DNA of 42,634 nucleotides from a virus: positions 1 through 42,634 of IMG/VR virus record IMGVR_UViG_3300022929_003443; one strand, written 5' to 3'. Below, piece by piece: positions 41,632 to 42,634 of the stretch. The notes under the pieces are model-generated. The model saw nothing but the letters and a program-made list of their open reading frames with translations. It searched no databases and had not been told where the DNA came from. Every line of letters starts with the position of its first letter. Position 1 is the first letter of the stretch. A program made the position numbers and the translations under genes.

Positions 41632-42402
41632 AATATCGTTAAGTTGTTCTGCTGTTGATAAATGGAATTCAGGACCATCGTGGCCACAATCTCTAGCACC
41701 AAAACTACCTACTGCTGAATGTATATGATGCATCTTTGTATATAAAGGTACTTCTAACCAATTTTGTTCCCAACAAAAATTTAGCACAGGCACACCAAGT
41801 GCTTGCCACACAGCGTTTAATCCTTCGTAATGTCCTTGTACTGTTAGATTCATGTCTCCAACATCATCTAAGTACCTTCTGCCCCACCATTTACCATCAA
41901 GTGTTTTTGTTTCGCTTCTATCATTTAACGTAATAAAAAATTGATTGTGTGTATCGCCAAATAAACGTCTTGTTTTTTGAGGCCATTGACATACAACTAA
42001 TTTTGGTATTGGTAATTTATTTGCTTTCCACATTATAGAATTTTGAAAAGGCACAAGAGACGAACTTGCCTGTTTACTAGCATTAAATAGATCTAAACCG
42101 CAATACTCTGCTACATGCCTAGTCCAGATATCATCCTCTGATATTCCAACTCCTTCAGTAAAACTACATCCAAATGCTAACATAAAATTTTTATCTAAGT
42201 CTGATATTTCTTTTGTTCTATAACCTAAAGAATTAAATTTATAATTAATTTTTTCAGTAGCATATCTCCATGTATGCCCCATCTTTTTCCTGTTAAATCT
42301 ATAAGCATTTTCGTCATCGGTACTATACCATTCATAATCACCGTTGACATGCTCTAGATCGATTAGAAGAGGAAAATTTGTATTAAAAGTAAGTTGATCC
42401 AT
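41611..42402 (-). CDS. SGNH-hydrolase-like protein with N-terminal extension
   Basis: The 263-residue protein has about 70 residues before the nucleophile block: a YKFNSLGYRTKEI segment often seen before phage-type SGNH domains, then FALGCSFTEGVG-like MLAFGCSFTEGVG. The C-terminal ARDCGHDGPEFHLS contains the candidate Asp/His pair. It differs from the other three SGNH-like proteins in both ends. Start ATG 42402; a degenerate A/T-rich element TTGTAAAA precedes it. Its 3' end overlaps the amidinotransferase gene by 21 bp. Confidence 0.6.
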   Translation of the reverse strand: MDQLTFNTNFPLLIDLEHVNGDYEWYSTDDENAYRFNRKKMGHTWRYATEKINYKFNSLGYRTKEISDLDKNFMLAFGCSFTEGVGISEDDIWTRHVAEYCGLDLFNASKQASSSLVPFQNSIMWKANKLPIPKLVVCQWPQKTRRLFGDTHNQFFITLNDRSETKTLDGKWWGRRYLDDVGDMNLTVQGHYEGLNAVWQALGVPVLNFCWEQNWLEVPLYTKMHHIHSAVGSFGARDCGHDGPEFHLSTAEQLNDILSSYEI

Positions 42403-42486
42403 TTTGTTTTACAATAAATATATGCGTATATATTTAACCATCCATGGAGTACCAAATTGTATAACTGGTTTAATTGCTTATATTTT

Positions 42487-42634
42487 ATGCCTCGAAACAA
42501 CTTACTGCCAGAGCTTATCAGAAAAGATGGTTCTAAAACACCTCTATCTCAAATAAAAGAGATTGAAGGATTAATGGACTTAGTAAATGAAAGTTTTTTA
42601 AAAAAACATCCAGAACCAACAATTATTTACAATG
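42487..42634 (+). CDS. 5' end of an uncharacterised gene (partial)
   Basis: A frame opens with ATG 42487 (MPRNNLLPELIRKDGSKTPL...) and stays open for 49 codons to the edge of the window. Composition is charged and helical, with no recognised motif. The 84 bp between it and the divergent SGNH gene contains ATAAATA at 42413-42419 on the plus strand, 67 nt before the ATG, which may be its promoter. A competing 44-codon frame from 42422 ends inside it. Confidence 0.5.
   Translation, partial: MPRNNLLPELIRKDGSKTPLSQIKEIEGLMDLVNESFLKKHPEPTIIYN

Noticed and set aside
42422-42556. 44-codon plus frame starting at 42422 just after ATAAATA
   Set aside because: It stops inside the window and overlaps the longer frame from 42487 that continues to the edge; the sequence looks non-coding.
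1-42634. tRNA genes, CRISPR arrays, integrase/att sites and insertion sequences
   Set aside because: Gaps between complete genes are at most 73 bp and hold no cloverleaf-like or repeat-spacer pattern, and no transposase or recombinase motif was seen.

Overview
The window looks like part of the accessory region of a large, AT-rich (roughly one third G+C by eye), T4-related marine phage. No capsid, portal or terminase gene is present, so this is an inference. It rests on four things: a repeat-built tail-fibre-like protein (20643-22445); a gene whose N-terminus resembles a helical domain I recall from structural proteins of marine T4-like phages (1165-2190); boxes matching the T4 late promoter TATAAATA at the heads of transcription units; and almost complete coding packing, with ATGA/TAATG overlaps and no gap longer than 73 bases between complete genes. 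A bacterial surface-glycan island is the main alternative. No tRNA, rRNA, CRISPR array, integrase or insertion sequence was seen.

Layout. A minus-strand block of 21 genes runs from 20569 down to 71. A plus-strand pair follows (tail-fibre-like protein and partner, 20643-23113), then one minus gene (23079-23735), a plus-strand block of six genes (23762-29383), one minus gene (29346-30392), two plus genes (30431-32309), a minus block of six (38055 down to 32257), and short alternating units to the end (38124-42634). Every convergent pair overlaps at its 3' ends by about 21 to 53 bp. Divergent pairs are separated by 26-73 bp that hold the promoter-like boxes.

Content. Nineteen of about 46 genes encode radical SAM enzymes, all with an intact CX3CX2C cluster motif. 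They fall into four classes. Eight have an N-terminal cysteine-rich half-SPASM ('twitch') segment ahead of the barrel. Six short ones have a C-terminal cysteine-rich tail ending in C-x-C. Four have a SPASM-like C-terminus and CGNxGDP-like sequence where others have GGEP. One is a large enzyme of the cobalamin-binding (B12) type. Around them are four putative Fe(II)/2-oxoglutarate oxygenases, three methyltransferase-like proteins, four SGNH-hydrolase-like proteins, four glycosyltransferase-like proteins, a sugar-acid cytidylyltransferase, an NAD-dependent sugar epimerase, a shortened DegT-type aminotransferase, an amidinotransferase, a QueC-like PP-loop enzyme and a nitroreductase-like protein.

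How they may work together. The nucleotide-sugar, glycosyltransferase and SGNH genes point to making or decorating an unusual glycan or small molecule, either on the virion or on the host surface. The radical SAM, oxygenase, methyltransferase and amidinotransferase genes would supply further modifications. A nucleobase-modification role or a peptide-modification (RiPP-like) role cannot be excluded. The substrate is unknown. The radical SAM expansion and the promoter architecture (TAAATA-type box exactly 4 nt before the start codon, suggesting leaderless mRNAs) are the two observations most worth following up.
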